From assembly GCA_016197365.1 (NCBI GenBank), contig JACPVS010000002.1, positions 149,727 through 213,726 on the forward strand: 64,000 nt of DNA. The letters run 5' to 3'. The DNA comes from Mycolicibacterium cosmeticum (lineage in GTDB: Bacteria > Actinomycetota > Actinomycetes > Mycobacteriales > Mycobacteriaceae). Made by a program: the position numbers and the translations under genes. This document shows, in pieces, positions 32,897 through 42,286 of the stretch. The first letter of the stretch is position 1. The number at the start of each line of letters is the position of its first letter. Below the pieces are notes generated by a model, which searched no databases, had not been told where the DNA came from, and saw only the letters and a list, made by a program, of their open reading frames with translations.

Positions 32897-34429
32897 GTGA
32901 CAGCCATCGCTCCCGGCACCCGCATGCTCTGTGGGATCTCCGCTGCAGCCATCACCCTCGGCGTCAGCGCGCTGGCGGCCATCCCGCTCGGCGCCTCCGC
33001 AGATGCCCGCACCGCCGTCGGCTCCACGGTCATCGACCACACCCCGGGAGCCGTGAAGGAATGGGCGATCCAGACCTTTGGCACCAACGACAAGCTCTTC
33101 CTCACGGTGGCGGTGCTCCTCATCATCGCGATCCTGGCCGCGCTGGCCGGGCTGCTGGAGCGGCGCCGTTTCCCGATCGGCAGCGTGATGTTCGCCGCCG
33201 CCGGAGTCGCCGGTTGCGCGGCCGTGCTCACCCGCGCGGGAGCGGGCCCGCTGGACATGATCCCGACCGTCGTCGGCGCGATGGCCGGCATCGTCACGTT
33301 GCGGTTCCTGGTCTCGGGACGGCTTCTCGACGAATCCGCCCATGAATCAGCCGAGGCCGATCCGGGACGGCGGTTGTCGCTCGCGGCGCTCGGACTGCTC
33401 GGCCTGGGCACGCTGAGTGCGGCGCTGGGCTCGGTCTACGGCGGGCGGCTCACCTCGGTGTCCGGCGACCGCAACGCGTTCTCGCCGCCCCCGCTGGCCA
33501 AGCGCGCTCCGCCGGTGCCCCCCGGTGTGCAACCGGAGGGTGGTGCGCTGCCCAGTTTCGTGACGGACAACGCCGACTTCTACCGGATCGACACCGCACT
33601 CTCGGTGCCGCAGCTGGCCCGCGGAAACTGGGAGCTACGCATCCACGGCATGGTCGATCACGAAAAGACCTACCGCTTCGACGATCTCGCCGCCTTCGAA
33701 CTGATCGAGAAGGTGGTCACGTTGACCTGCGTGTCCAACCCGGTGGGTGGTGACCTGATCGGCAACGCCGTGTGGTCCGGCTACCGGGTGCGTGACCTGC
33801 TCGCCGCGGCCGGTGTGCATCCCGACGCCGACATGGTGCTGTCCACCTCCAGTGACGGCTTCACGGCGGGCACGCCGGTGCAGGCCCTCACCGACGACCG
33901 CGACGCCCTGTTGGCGATCACCATGAACGGTCAGCCGCTGCCCGTCGAGCACGGCTACCCGGTGCGGCTGGTGGTGCCCGGCCTGTACGGCTACGTCTCG
34001 GCCACCAAATGGGTGGTCGACCTGGAACTCACCAGATATGACCGGGCAGAGGCGTATTGGACCCGGTTGGGCTGGTCGGAGAAAGGCCCGATCAAGACGC
34101 AGTCCCGCATCGACGTGCCTCGCAGCGGTGCCGACGTGCCGAAGGGGCCGGCCCGGTTCGGTGGGGTGGCGTGGGCGCAGAACCGCGGGGTGCGGGCGGT
34201 CGAGGTACGCATCGACGACGGACCCTGGCAGCCGGCCACGCTCGGGGCCGCCTACTCGAATGACACCTGGCGGCTGTGGAGCTTCGACTGGCAAGCCGAA
34301 CAACCCGGGCTGCACGACATCTCGGTGCGCGCCACCGACAACACCGGTGCGGTGCAGACCGCCGATCTGGCCGACGTCGTGCCCGACGGTGCGACCGGTT
34401 GGCACACCGTCAACTTCGCGGTGAAGTAA
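32897..34429 (+). CDS. Membrane-bound molybdopterin oxidoreductase (sulfite oxidase fold)
   Basis: A 510-residue protein with an N-terminal membrane part of about five helices (residues 10-185) and a sulfite-oxidase-type molybdopterin domain. The molybdenum-ligating cysteine is in KVVTLTCVSNPVGGDLIGNA, and the C-terminal domain (GVRAVEVRIDDGPWQPATLG) is the Mo-co dimerisation fold. The catalytic domain would face outside. Actinobacterial members of this group have no established substrate; sulfoxide or nitrate-like reduction is speculative. It overlaps the convergent PNPOx-fold gene by 20 nt. Confidence 0.85.
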   Translation: MTAIAPGTRMLCGISAAAITLGVSALAAIPLGASADARTAVGSTVIDHTPGAVKEWAIQTFGTNDKLFLTVAVLLIIAILAALAGLLERRRFPIGSVMFAAAGVAGCAAVLTRAGAGPLDMIPTVVGAMAGIVTLRFLVSGRLLDESAHESAEADPGRRLSLAALGLLGLGTLSAALGSVYGGRLTSVSGDRNAFSPPPLAKRAPPVPPGVQPEGGALPSFVTDNADFYRIDTALSVPQLARGNWELRIHGMVDHEKTYRFDDLAAFELIEKVVTLTCVSNPVGGDLIGNAVWSGYRVRDLLAAAGVHPDADMVLSTSSDGFTAGTPVQALTDDRDALLAITMNGQPLPVEHGYPVRLVVPGLYGYVSATKWVVDLELTRYDRAEAYWTRLGWSEKGPIKTQSRIDVPRSGADVPKGPARFGGVAWAQNRGVRAVEVRIDDGPWQPATLGAAYSNDTWRLWSFDWQAEQPGLHDISVRATDNTGAVQTADLADVVPDGATGWHTVNFAVK

Positions 34430-34871
34430 CCGGTTTCACGTCGGTCGTCTGGTACCGCGGGCCTGTGGGGCCGCGGAACTCCCGGCCCGTCATCTGCTCG
34501 GTCTTGATCCGGATGAAATGGTCGCGATGGCCGGTCACCCACGGCGCGACGAAAGTGCCTGCCACCTCGACCAGATCGTCGACCCCGGTGATCGGCTCGG
34601 CGTGGCCGACGACCGTCACACTCCACCCGGAGCGCAGGTCCTGATCGAGCTCGTCGGCCTCGAACGCCACCACCTGATGATCCGCCGCAGCAGCCAGTTT
34701 GGCCCCGCCGGCCACCCTGATCACCACGTCGTCGCGCCACAGCCGGAAGTTCACCGGCTGCACCGCGGGCAGCGCGCCCTCGGTGAAGATGAGCCGGCCG
34801 ACGCGGGTGGCCTGCAGCCGGTCCAGGCACTGCCTGCGGTTGAGGACGTCGAGTTCGTGTGTGTTCGGCAT
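34410..34871 (-). CDS. Pyridoxamine 5'-phosphate oxidase-fold (FMN/F420-binding) protein
   Basis: A 153-residue split-barrel protein. [20 protein letters not shown] is the classical opening of mycobacterial PNPOx-like proteins, [10 protein letters not shown] and [13 protein letters not shown] follow in the conserved order. The family binds FMN, F420 or heme and includes probable stress reductases; the cofactor cannot be told here. ATG at 34871 is chosen; ATG at 34880 would add three residues. It is divergent from ligB with 83 bp between. Confidence 0.82.
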   Translation of the reverse strand: MPNTHELDVLNRRQCLDRLQATRVGRLIFTEGALPAVQPVNFRLWRDDVVIRVAGGAKLAAAADHQVVAFEADELDQDLRSGWSVTVVGHAEPITGVDDLVEVAGTFVAPWVTGHRDHFIRIKTEQMTGREFRGPTGPRYQTTDVKPVTSPRS

Positions 34872-34954
34872 GGATCTCATGCTCTGCCGCGATGCGCCGC
34901 CAGTACAGAGCCGAAGGTCCCGACTTGTCACACGGCCGTGGCACGGTGGAAGCC

Positions 34955-36475
34955 ATGTTGCTCAGTGCGGTGGCGGACGCCTCGACCGACGTGGCCGCGT
35001 CGTCCTCGCGGCTGGCCAAGACGGCACGGGTGGCCGACCTACTCAGCCGGACCGATCCCGGCGAGGTCGCCATCGTGGTGTCCTGGCTGACGGGCGAGCT
35101 TCCGCAACGCCAGATCGGTGTCGGTTGGGCGGCCCTGCGGGTGCTGCCCGAACCGGCCGACGCGCCGGCACTGACGGTCTCCGGTGTCGACGAGACGTTG
35201 TCGCTCATCAAGGCCACCACGGGCAAGGGCTCCCAGGCGCTGCGCAGCCGGTTGCTCGCCGACCTGTTCACCACGGCCACCGCCACCGAACAGGTCTTCC
35301 TGCGCAAGCTGCTGTCCGGTGAGCTCCGGCAGGGTGCGCTGGCCGGGGTGATGGCCGAGGCCGTTGCCCGGGCGGCCGGCGTTCCCGGCGCCGACGTGCG
35401 CCGGGCGGCCATGCTGGCCGGTGATCTGGCCACGGTCGCCGTGGCCGCCCTGTCCGAGGGCGATGCGGGGCTGGCCGGATTCACCCTCACCGTGGGCCGA
35501 CCCGTCGGGCCCATGCTCGCCCAGACCGCCACCGGTATCGAGGACGCTCTCGAAAAGCTCGGTGGCGAAGCAGTTTTCGAGGCGAAGCTGGATGGCGCCA
35601 GGGTGCAGATCCACCGCCGCGGGAGCGCCGTCACGGTGTACACCCGCAGCCTCGACGACGTCACCGCACGGTTGCCGGAAGTGGTAGAGGCGGCGCTGGC
35701 CCTGCCGGTCACCGACCTGATCGCCGACGCCGAGGCCATCGCACTGCGACCGGACGGGCGTCCGCACCGCTTTCAGGTCACCGCATCCCGGTTCGGTAGT
35801 TCGTCGCCCGCAGAGCAACCGTTGTCGGTGTTCTTCTTCGATCTGCTGCACCACGACGGCACCGATCTGCTGGACCTGCCCACTACCGAGCGCCTGGCCG
35901 CCCTCGATGCGGTGGTGCCGGCCACCCAGCGAGTAGACCGGCTGGTCACCACCGACCCGGACGCCGCGGCGCGATTCCTGGACGCGACGCTGGCCGCGGG
36001 TCACGAAGGGGTGATGGCGAAGTCGCCCACCTCGCCGTATGAGGCGGGCCGGCGCGGATCCGGGTGGCTGAAGGTGAAGCCGGTGCACACCCTGGACCTC
36101 GTGGTGCTGGCGGTGGAGTGGGGCTCGGGGCGGCGCACCGGCAAGCTGTCCAACATCCACCTGGGTGCGCTGGATCCGGCCACGGGCGGATTCGTGATGC
36201 TGGGCAAGACGTTCAAGGGCATGACCGACGCCATACTGGACTGGCAGACCCAGCGCTTCACCGAGCTCGCGGTCGGTAGCACCGATGGGTACGTGGTGAC
36301 GGTGCGCCCGGAGCAGGTCGTCGAGATCGCCTTCGACGGGGTGCAGGGCTCGACGCGTTATCCCGGCGGGATGGCGCTGCGTTTCGCCAGGGTGCTGCGC
36401 TACCGCGACGACAAACCCGCCGCCGAGGCCGACACCGTCGACACCGTGCGCGCCCTGTACGAACGAGGCAGTTGA
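34955..36475 (+). CDS. ligB: ATP-dependent DNA ligase LigB
   Basis: A 506-residue ATP-dependent ligase equal in length and position to M. tuberculosis Rv3062. The N-terminal alpha-helical DNA-binding domain (about 1-200) precedes the nucleotidyltransferase domain with adenylated lysine K211 in [10 protein letters not shown]; motif IIIa ([12 protein letters not shown]), motif IV (EGVMAKSP) and motif V ([14 protein letters not shown]) are visible, then an OB domain. It seals nicks in repair alongside the NAD-dependent LigA found elsewhere. ATG at 34955 gives the family length. Confidence 0.93.
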   Translation: MLLSAVADASTDVAASSSRLAKTARVADLLSRTDPGEVAIVVSWLTGELPQRQIGVGWAALRVLPEPADAPALTVSGVDETLSLIKATTGKGSQALRSRLLADLFTTATATEQVFLRKLLSGELRQGALAGVMAEAVARAAGVPGADVRRAAMLAGDLATVAVAALSEGDAGLAGFTLTVGRPVGPMLAQTATGIEDALEKLGGEAVFEAKLDGARVQIHRRGSAVTVYTRSLDDVTARLPEVVEAALALPVTDLIADAEAIALRPDGRPHRFQVTASRFGSSSPAEQPLSVFFFDLLHHDGTDLLDLPTTERLAALDAVVPATQRVDRLVTTDPDAAARFLDATLAAGHEGVMAKSPTSPYEAGRRGSGWLKVKPVHTLDLVVLAVEWGSGRRTGKLSNIHLGALDPATGGFVMLGKTFKGMTDAILDWQTQRFTELAVGSTDGYVVTVRPEQVVEIAFDGVQGSTRYPGGMALRFARVLRYRDDKPAAEADTVDTVRALYERGS

Positions 36476-36530
36476 GTCCAAACCGGCGGTTCGGCCGCAG
36501 CGCGATTTTGTTCGGTGCGAGGATCGACCC

Positions 36531-38810
36531 ATGTCCGCTCCTGAACGCCTCGAAGAGCACGACGGCGATATCACCTACGTCCGCAACCAAATGGACCTTC
36601 CCCCGGTCGCGGTCATCGACCGCTCGCCGATCACGGTGCGGCACCGGATCATCTTCGGTGTCATCGCCCTGCTCGGCGCGGTGGCCTGGGCGGTCATCGC
36701 GTTCGTGCGCGGGGAGACGGTCAACGCGGTCTGGTTCGTCATCGCCGCCATCTGCACCTACGTCATCGGCTTCCGGTTCTATGCGCGGCTGATCGAGAAC
36801 AAGATCGTCCAGCCACGGGACGATCAGGCCACCCCGGCCGAGATCTTCGAGAACGGCACCGATTACATGCCGACGGACCGGCGGGTGTTGTTCGGGCACC
36901 ATTTCGCCGCCATCGCGGGCGCGGGCCCTCTGGTCGGGCCGGTGCTGGCCATGCAGATGGGGTATCTGCCCGGCACCATCTGGATCATCGTCGGTGCCTT
37001 GGTCGCCGGCTGCGTCCAGGACTACCTGGTGCTGTCCATCTCGGTGCGCCGCCGCGGCCGCTCGCTGGGGCAGATGGCGCGCGACGAACTCGGCGGCATC
37101 GGCGGCGTCGCCGCGATCGTCGGCGTGCTGGTGATCATGGTGATCCTTCTCGCGGTGCTGGCGCTGGTGGTGGTGAACGCGCTCGCCGAGAGCCCGTGGG
37201 GCGTCTTCTCCATCACCATGACCATCCCGATCGCCGTCTTCATGGGCCTGTATCTGCGGTTCCTGCGCCCGGGCCGGGTGTCCGAGGTATCGCTGATCGG
37301 TGTCGCGCTTCTGCTGCTCGCGGTGGTCTCCGGCGGCTGGGTCGCCGAAACCGATTGGGGAACAGACTGGTTCACCCTGTCGAAGGTGACCTTGTCCTGG
37401 TGCATCATCGCCTACGGCCTGGCGGCGTCCGTGCTGCCGGTGTGGCTGCTGCTGGCCCCCCGGGACTACCTGTCCACGTTCATGAAGGTCGGCACCATCG
37501 TGCTGCTGGCCATCGGGATCCTGTTGGCCCGCCCCATCATGGAAGCCCCGGCGGTCTCACATTTCGCCAGCATCGGTACCGGCCCGGTGTTCGCGGGTGC
37601 GCTGTTCCCGTTCCTGTTCATCACCATCGCGTGCGGTGCGTTGTCCGGATTCCACGCGCTGATCTCCTCGGGCACCACGCCGAAGCTGCTGGAGAAGGAA
37701 TCCCAGATGCGGCTGATCGGCTACGGCGGCATGCTGACCGAGTCGTTCGTGGCCATCATGGCTCTCATCACCGCGGCGATCCTGAACCAGCACCTGTACT
37801 TCGCGATCAACGCGCCGACCGCGGCGACGGGTACCACCGCGCAGACGGCGGCCGACTACGTCAACGGTCTCGGGTTGTCCGGCGCGCCGATCACCGCCGC
37901 CGAGATCACCGAGGCCGCCGAAGGAGTCGGCGAGAAAACGGTGGTCTCCCGCACCGGCGGTGCCCCCACCCTCGCCTTCGGCATGTCCGAGGTGCTGCAC
38001 CAGGTCTTCGGCGGCGAAAGCCTCAAGGCGTTCTGGTACCACTTCGCGATCATGTTCGAGGCGCTGTTCATCTTGACCACCGTCGACGCCGGCACCCGGG
38101 TGGCCCGGTTCATGTTGTCCGACGGCCTGGCCAATCTCGGTGGACCGCTGAAGAATCTGCGCGACCCGAGCTGGCGCCTCGGCGCATGGGTCTGCAGCAT
38201 CATCGTCGTCGCGGCGTGGGGCAGCATCCTGCTGATGGGTGTCACCGATCCGCTCGGCGGCATCAACACGCTGTTCCCGTTGTTCGGCATCGCCAACCAG
38301 TTGCTCGCCGCCATCGCCCTGACGGTGGTGACCGTGGTGATCATCAAACGCGGGTTGGTGAAGTGGGCCTGGATTCCAGGTGTCCCGTTGTTATGGGACC
38401 TGATCGTGACGATGACGGCCTCATTCCAGAAGATCTTCTCCGGCGACCCTAAAGTGGGTTACTGGACTCAACATTCGCAGTACGTCGCCGCGAAGGAGGC
38501 CGGCAAGACCGCCTTCGGTGCCGCCAAGAATCCCGCCCAGCTCGACGCCGTCATCCGCAACACGTTCATCCAGGGCACCCTGTCGATCGTCTTCGCGGTG
38601 CTGGTGCTCATCGTGTTCATCGCCGGTGTCGTGGTGGCGCTGCGCGCCCTACGCGGGCAAGGCAGGCCGCTGTCGGCCGACGACCCTGTGCCGTCGCGGC
38701 TGTTCGCACCATCGGGCCTGATCCCCACCGCCGCCGAGAAGGAGGTGCAGAAACAATGGGACGCATTACCGCCGTCGCACGCAAAATCAGTTGGTACTTC
38801 TCATCATTGA
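36531..38810 (+). CDS. cstA: Carbon starvation protein CstA (peptide/pyruvate transporter)
   Basis: A 759-residue transporter with about 16-18 membrane helices. VLFGHHFAAIAGAGPLVGPVLA is the CstA hallmark, and the central GALFPFLFITIACGALSGFHALISSGTTPK and EALFILTTVDAGTR segments are also conserved. Family members import peptides or pyruvate during carbon starvation. GAGGATC lies before ATG at 36531. Its last 55 nt overlap the small DUF466 gene. The position after ligB matches Rv3062-Rv3063. Confidence 0.95.
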   Translation: MSAPERLEEHDGDITYVRNQMDLPPVAVIDRSPITVRHRIIFGVIALLGAVAWAVIAFVRGETVNAVWFVIAAICTYVIGFRFYARLIENKIVQPRDDQATPAEIFENGTDYMPTDRRVLFGHHFAAIAGAGPLVGPVLAMQMGYLPGTIWIIVGALVAGCVQDYLVLSISVRRRGRSLGQMARDELGGIGGVAAIVGVLVIMVILLAVLALVVVNALAESPWGVFSITMTIPIAVFMGLYLRFLRPGRVSEVSLIGVALLLLAVVSGGWVAETDWGTDWFTLSKVTLSWCIIAYGLAASVLPVWLLLAPRDYLSTFMKVGTIVLLAIGILLARPIMEAPAVSHFASIGTGPVFAGALFPFLFITIACGALSGFHALISSGTTPKLLEKESQMRLIGYGGMLTESFVAIMALITAAILNQHLYFAINAPTAATGTTAQTAADYVNGLGLSGAPITAAEITEAAEGVGEKTVVSRTGGAPTLAFGMSEVLHQVFGGESLKAFWYHFAIMFEALFILTTVDAGTRVARFMLSDGLANLGGPLKNLRDPSWRLGAWVCSIIVVAAWGSILLMGVTDPLGGINTLFPLFGIANQLLAAIALTVVTVVIIKRGLVKWAWIPGVPLLWDLIVTMTASFQKIFSGDPKVGYWTQHSQYVAAKEAGKTAFGAAKNPAQLDAVIRNTFIQGTLSIVFAVLVLIVFIAGVVVALRALRGQGRPLSADDPVPSRLFAPSGLIPTAAEKEVQKQWDALPPSHAKSVGTSHH

Positions 38811-38947
38811 TGGGTGACAACCACTACCAGCGCTACCTCGAGCACCGCCGGCGTACCCATCCCGGCGAGCAGGTGCTCTCCGAGCGGGAGTACTGGCGCA
38901 TGAGGCACGCGGCCGCCGACGCCAATCCGAGCGCCCGCTGCTGCTAG
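38756..38947 (+). CDS. DUF466 (YbdD/YjiX) small protein, CstA partner
   Basis: A 63-residue protein. The pattern YFSSLMGDNHYQRYLEHRRR, THPGEQVLSEREYWRMRH and terminal NPSARCC is the DUF466 signature. Such proteins lie next to CstA/BtsT transporters and are needed for transport in enteric bacteria, probably as an accessory subunit. It starts inside the end of cstA (55-nt overlap, different frame), so translation is coupled; its conservation supports the overlap as real. Confidence 0.88.
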   Translation: MGRITAVARKISWYFSSLMGDNHYQRYLEHRRRTHPGEQVLSEREYWRMRHAAADANPSARCC

Positions 38948-39020
38948 CCCATTCCCCGCGAGCGCGCGGGTCTGCACACCGACACGCCGCACACGCCGTA
39001 CCTGCTGCGCACCCTCGCGG

Positions 39021-40259
39021 CTACCGAGTGAGCCGATAGCGGATCGGCAGGTGCTTGAGACCGCCGACGAAGGTGGTCGCGACATGCGCAGGGGTGCCTG
39101 CCAACTCGACCGATTCCAGGCGTGGCAGCAAGGCCGTGAAGAAGCTGTTGACCTCGAGGCGGGCCAGGGCGGCCCCGAGGCAGAAGTGCACGCCGTAGCC
39201 GAAGGAGATGTGCTTGTTGGCTTCCCGCCCGATGTCGAAGGTGAACGGGTCGACGAAGACATCCTCGTCGCGGTTGGCCGACACGTAGGACAGCAGCACC
39301 GACTCGCCCGCGGCGATCCGGACTCCGCGAAGGTCGTAGTCCCGTTGGGCGGTCCGCATGAATTCTTTGACTGGGGTGGTCCACCGGACCATCTCCTCGA
39401 CCGCCAGCGGCATCAGGCTCGGATCATTGCGCAGCCGGGCCAACTGGTCCGGGTGCTCGACAAGGGCGTGCATGCCGCCGGAGATGCTGGCGCTGGAGGT
39501 GTCGTGACCCGCCGCCGCGATGATGGCGTAGTACGAGACGGTTTCGATGTCGTTGAGTGGCTCACCGTTGATGGTGGCATTCGCGATGGCCGAGGCAAGG
39601 TCATCGGTGGGGTTCGCCCGCCGCGAGGCGGTCAATTCGGTGAAGTACTGGAACATTTCGAGCAGCGCCATCATCTGCTCTTCCTTGCTCGTCCCGCGCT
39701 GGAATTCTTCGTCGTCGTTGCCGAAGAGTTCCTGGGTCCAGCGCAGCAGCGAACCGAAGTCGGCCTCCGGTACGCCCAGCAGACTCATGATCATGTACAG
39801 CGGGTAGTTGACCGCGACCTGTTGCACGAAATCGCATTCGGGTCCCTCGTCCGCCATCTTGTCGACGAACTGTGCGGCCAGTTCGTCGGCACGTTCTTTC
39901 AGGGCACGCATGGCCTTGGGCCGGAACCAGTCGGCGCCGATCGCCCGGATGTCGCGGTGCTGCGGGTCGTCCATGTGGATCAGCGTCTTGATCCCGATGG
40001 CGGCCTGCTGCTCGTCGGCCTCCCGCGTGACCAGCACCGGCCGCGGCGAGTTGGTGAAGACATCGTTGGCCCGCTCGATCTCCATGATGTCGGCATGCTT
40101 GGTGATCGCCCAGAACGGGGCGTAGTCGGGCACCTCGACCCACGCCACCGGTGCGTTGGCCCGCAGGTGGCGCAGTGCTGCATGCAAACCGACTTCGTCG
40201 GTGTAGGCCTTCGGGTCCGCGAAAACCCTTGCGGCGTCGTCCATCGTCGGCGTGCTCAC
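39021..40259 (-). CDS. Cytochrome P450
   Basis: A 412-residue soluble bacterial P450. The I-helix is IIAAAGHDTSSAS, ExxR is in EEMVRWTTPVK and the heme loop is FGYGVHFCLGAALAR. The P-V-K-E-F-M-R segment resembles mycobacterial P450s of the CYP125/CYP142/CYP124 neighbourhood that act on sterol or branched lipid chains, but I cannot assign a subfamily. GAGGGAG precedes GTG at 40259. The promoter (-10 TAGGAT at 40295-40300, minus strand) touches operator site 1 (40299-40317). It is the left end of the 25-kb catabolic cluster. Confidence 0.9.
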   Translation of the reverse strand: MSTPTMDDAARVFADPKAYTDEVGLHAALRHLRANAPVAWVEVPDYAPFWAITKHADIMEIERANDVFTNSPRPVLVTREADEQQAAIGIKTLIHMDDPQHRDIRAIGADWFRPKAMRALKERADELAAQFVDKMADEGPECDFVQQVAVNYPLYMIMSLLGVPEADFGSLLRWTQELFGNDDEEFQRGTSKEEQMMALLEMFQYFTELTASRRANPTDDLASAIANATINGEPLNDIETVSYYAIIAAAGHDTSSASISGGMHALVEHPDQLARLRNDPSLMPLAVEEMVRWTTPVKEFMRTAQRDYDLRGVRIAAGESVLLSYVSANRDEDVFVDPFTFDIGREANKHISFGYGVHFCLGAALARLEVNSFFTALLPRLESVELAGTPAHVATTFVGGLKHLPIRYRLTR

Positions 40260-40298
40260 CGGCTACTCCCTCGCTACTGAAACATTGACTGCCGATCC

Positions 40299-40317
40299 TA
40301 CTGTAACTATTACAGTT
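40299..40317. promoter_or_regulatory. Cluster operator, site 1
   Basis: TACTGTAA-CTA-TTACAGTT: 15 of 16 arm positions match TACTGTAA-N3-TTACAGTA. It sits immediately upstream of the -10 of the P450 gene, so a bound protein would cover the promoter. Confidence 0.8.
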
Positions 40318-41186
40318 CAGCGTCCGGTCGCGCGATCCGATTCACCGACCACGCCCAATGCGGCCTGCGCTCGTTGTTCGTAGCCCTGCCGCGCGGCGGT
40401 GTCGAATTCCAGGAACACCTTGTCGGTGCCGACGCGCCTGCCCACCCAGCGCCTGCCCCGTGGACCCAGGAGCCCGATCGGACCGAGTACGAACCGAATT
40501 CCGCCGGGCACGGTGACATGCGTCTTCGGCTTGTCGAGCGCCTTGACGATCGCCGCGGCAATCGCCTCGGGTTCCACGGGCCGGTTCGTCTTGGTCTCGG
40601 CGGTGCCCGAGATGAGCTCGGTGCGGGTGAACGGTGGCATGACCACACTCACCTGCACACCGCGCCCGGCGAACTCGTCGGCCATCGCGCTCGACAGGCT
40701 GATCACCGCGGATTTGGTTCCGGCATAGACGGTCTGGCCGGGCACGGGCATCAGCCCCGCCAGCGATGCGACGTTGATGATGTGCCCGCCGCGCCGCTCG
40801 ATCATCTCCGGCAGCACCAACTGGCACCCGGTGACCACACCGTAGAAGTTGACCTCGATCGCCGAGCGCAGGGCGGCCACGGTCTGATCGAGGAACCCCC
40901 CGATCGGCATCACCCCGGCATTGTTGATCAGCACGTCGACCCGCCCACCGCCGTCGGCGCGGGCCTTGTCCAGAAACGCCGAGAACGATTCCCGGTCAGT
41001 GACATCCAGCGGGTGACCGGACACCAGGTCGACACCCAGCGACGCCACCGCCGACTCCAGCGCGACGACGTCCCGATCACCGATCACCACCCGCGCGCCG
41101 CGAACCAGCAGCGCCTTGGCGGTCGCATACCCGATACCCCGAGCGGCACCGGTGATCACCACGGTGCGGCCACTGATCCTGTCCAT
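40317..41186 (-). CDS. Short-chain dehydrogenase/reductase
   Basis: A 289-residue SDR with TGAARGIGYAT, NNAGVM, NVASLAGL and YAGTKSA motifs and a C-terminal extension (KALDKPKTHVTVPGGIRFVL) typical of the classical mycobacterial SDRs acting on lipophilic alcohols and ketones. GAGGAG precedes ATG at 41186, which directly follows the stop of the F420 enzyme. It belongs to the leftward operon under site 2. Confidence 0.88.
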   Translation of the reverse strand: MDRISGRTVVITGAARGIGYATAKALLVRGARVVIGDRDVVALESAVASLGVDLVSGHPLDVTDRESFSAFLDKARADGGGRVDVLINNAGVMPIGGFLDQTVAALRSAIEVNFYGVVTGCQLVLPEMIERRGGHIINVASLAGLMPVPGQTVYAGTKSAVISLSSAMADEFAGRGVQVSVVMPPFTRTELISGTAETKTNRPVEPEAIAAAIVKALDKPKTHVTVPGGIRFVLGPIGLLGPRGRRWVGRRVGTDKVFLEFDTAARQGYEQRAQAALGVVGESDRATGR

Positions 41187-42227
41187 CTACTGACTCCTCA
41201 CCAGGCCGCGAAGTTCCTGCAGCACAGCACTTATCGCGGACTCCGAAAGTCCGGCGGGGAATCCGGGCAACACCCGGTCGATGGCGCCGTCACAGCGTTG
41301 CCGCAAGGCGCCCGCCACCTCCGCCAGCGGGGCGACAACGGTGAACGCCGCGAGCACCTCGTCGTCGACGAGGCCGGCCATGGTGTCCCATTCACCAAGC
41401 CGGGACAGCCGGTGCAATTCGGTGTGCAGGTCGCCCCAGCCGTGCAGGTCCAGCACCTTGCGGTACGCCGGGGTGGAACCGTAGAAGGCGATCTGCTTGC
41501 GGTGCGCGGCCGCCGCTGCGGTGAACTGCTCTTCGGTCTCCCCCGTCACGACGAACACCGGGCAGGACACCTCCAGGTCCGCGCGGTCCCGGCCGGACCG
41601 CGCCAGGCCGGCCAGCAGCGCCGGAGTGGTGACCTCGTCCAGGTAGCGCTTGGTGGTGAACGCGTGCGCAATCAGGCCGTCGGCGATCTCACCGCACAAC
41701 TGGGTCATGGCGTCGCCGACCGCGGCGACGAAGATCTTCGGTACCCCGTACTCGTGGCCTTCGGGGGTGAACATCGGGGTCATCAGCTTGTGGGTGTAGA
41801 ACTCGCCCTCGAACCCCAGCCGGGTGTGGTCCTGCCACGACGTCCAGATCGCCTGCACCGCAGCGACGAATTCGCGCATCCGGCGCACAGGCTGACCCCA
41901 GGGCATCCCGAACCGCTTCTCGATATGCGCCTGCACCTGGGTGCCCAGACCCAGGATGAACCGGCCCCGCGAGTAGGCGTGCAGGTCCCAGCCGAGGTTG
42001 GCCACGAGCATCGGATTGCGCGCGAAGGCCACCGCGATGCTTGTGCCCAACTGCATCCTGGTGGTGTGCTCGGCAGCGAGAAGCAACGGCAGGAAGGGAT
42101 CATGATTGATTTCACCGGTCCAGCAGCCGTCGTAGCCCTGTTCCTCCAGCGTGCGCGCCACGACGGGCACCTTGTGCAGATCACTGGGGATGCCCCGATC
42201 GATGCAGAGCCGGGCGCCGTTACCCAT
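41187..42227 (-). CDS. F420-dependent LLM-class oxidoreductase (TIGR-type LLM)
   Basis: A 346-residue luciferase-like TIM-barrel enzyme. CWTGEINHDPFLPLLLAAEH and NLGWDLHAYSRGRFILGLGTQV are the LLM/F420 signatures. Such enzymes use reduced F420 or FMN for hydride transfer or oxygenation of ketones and lipophilic substrates. Its ATG at 42227 follows TAGCGT by 7 nt, so the mRNA is likely leaderless; the adjacent operator site 2 overlaps this -10. The next gene (SDR) follows without a gap. Confidence 0.85.
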   Translation of the reverse strand: MGNGARLCIDRGIPSDLHKVPVVARTLEEQGYDGCWTGEINHDPFLPLLLAAEHTTRMQLGTSIAVAFARNPMLVANLGWDLHAYSRGRFILGLGTQVQAHIEKRFGMPWGQPVRRMREFVAAVQAIWTSWQDHTRLGFEGEFYTHKLMTPMFTPEGHEYGVPKIFVAAVGDAMTQLCGEIADGLIAHAFTTKRYLDEVTTPALLAGLARSGRDRADLEVSCPVFVVTGETEEQFTAAAAAHRKQIAFYGSTPAYRKVLDLHGWGDLHTELHRLSRLGEWDTMAGLVDDEVLAAFTVVAPLAEVAGALRQRCDGAIDRVLPGFPAGLSESAISAVLQELRGLVRSQ

Positions 42228-42238
42228 GCGGGGGACGC

Positions 42239-42257
42239 TACAGTAAGCAATTCAGTA
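42239..42257. promoter_or_regulatory. Cluster operator, site 2, with flanking -10 elements
   Basis: TACAGTAA-GCA-ATTCAGTA matches TACTGTAA-N3-TTACAGTA at 13 of 16 arm positions. It overlaps TAGCGT (minus, 42235-42240) of the F420 gene and TATGGT (plus, 42256-42261) that could serve the carboxyltransferase gene, so one bound dimer could cover both divergent promoters. Confidence 0.7.
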
Positions 42258-42286
42258 TGGTCAACGCCACGAGACAAGGACCGGTG

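Noticed and set aside
38950..38975. CCCGCG-AGCG-CGCGGG hairpin between the DUF466 and P450 genes
   Set aside because: Only 6 bp, no T-run, and such GC palindromes are common by chance in this DNA.
40299..40317. Cluster palindrome considered as a KstR or KstR2 site
   Set aside because: TACTGTAA-N3-TTACAGTA lacks the AACnnGTT and CAAGnnCTTG cores of those regulators.
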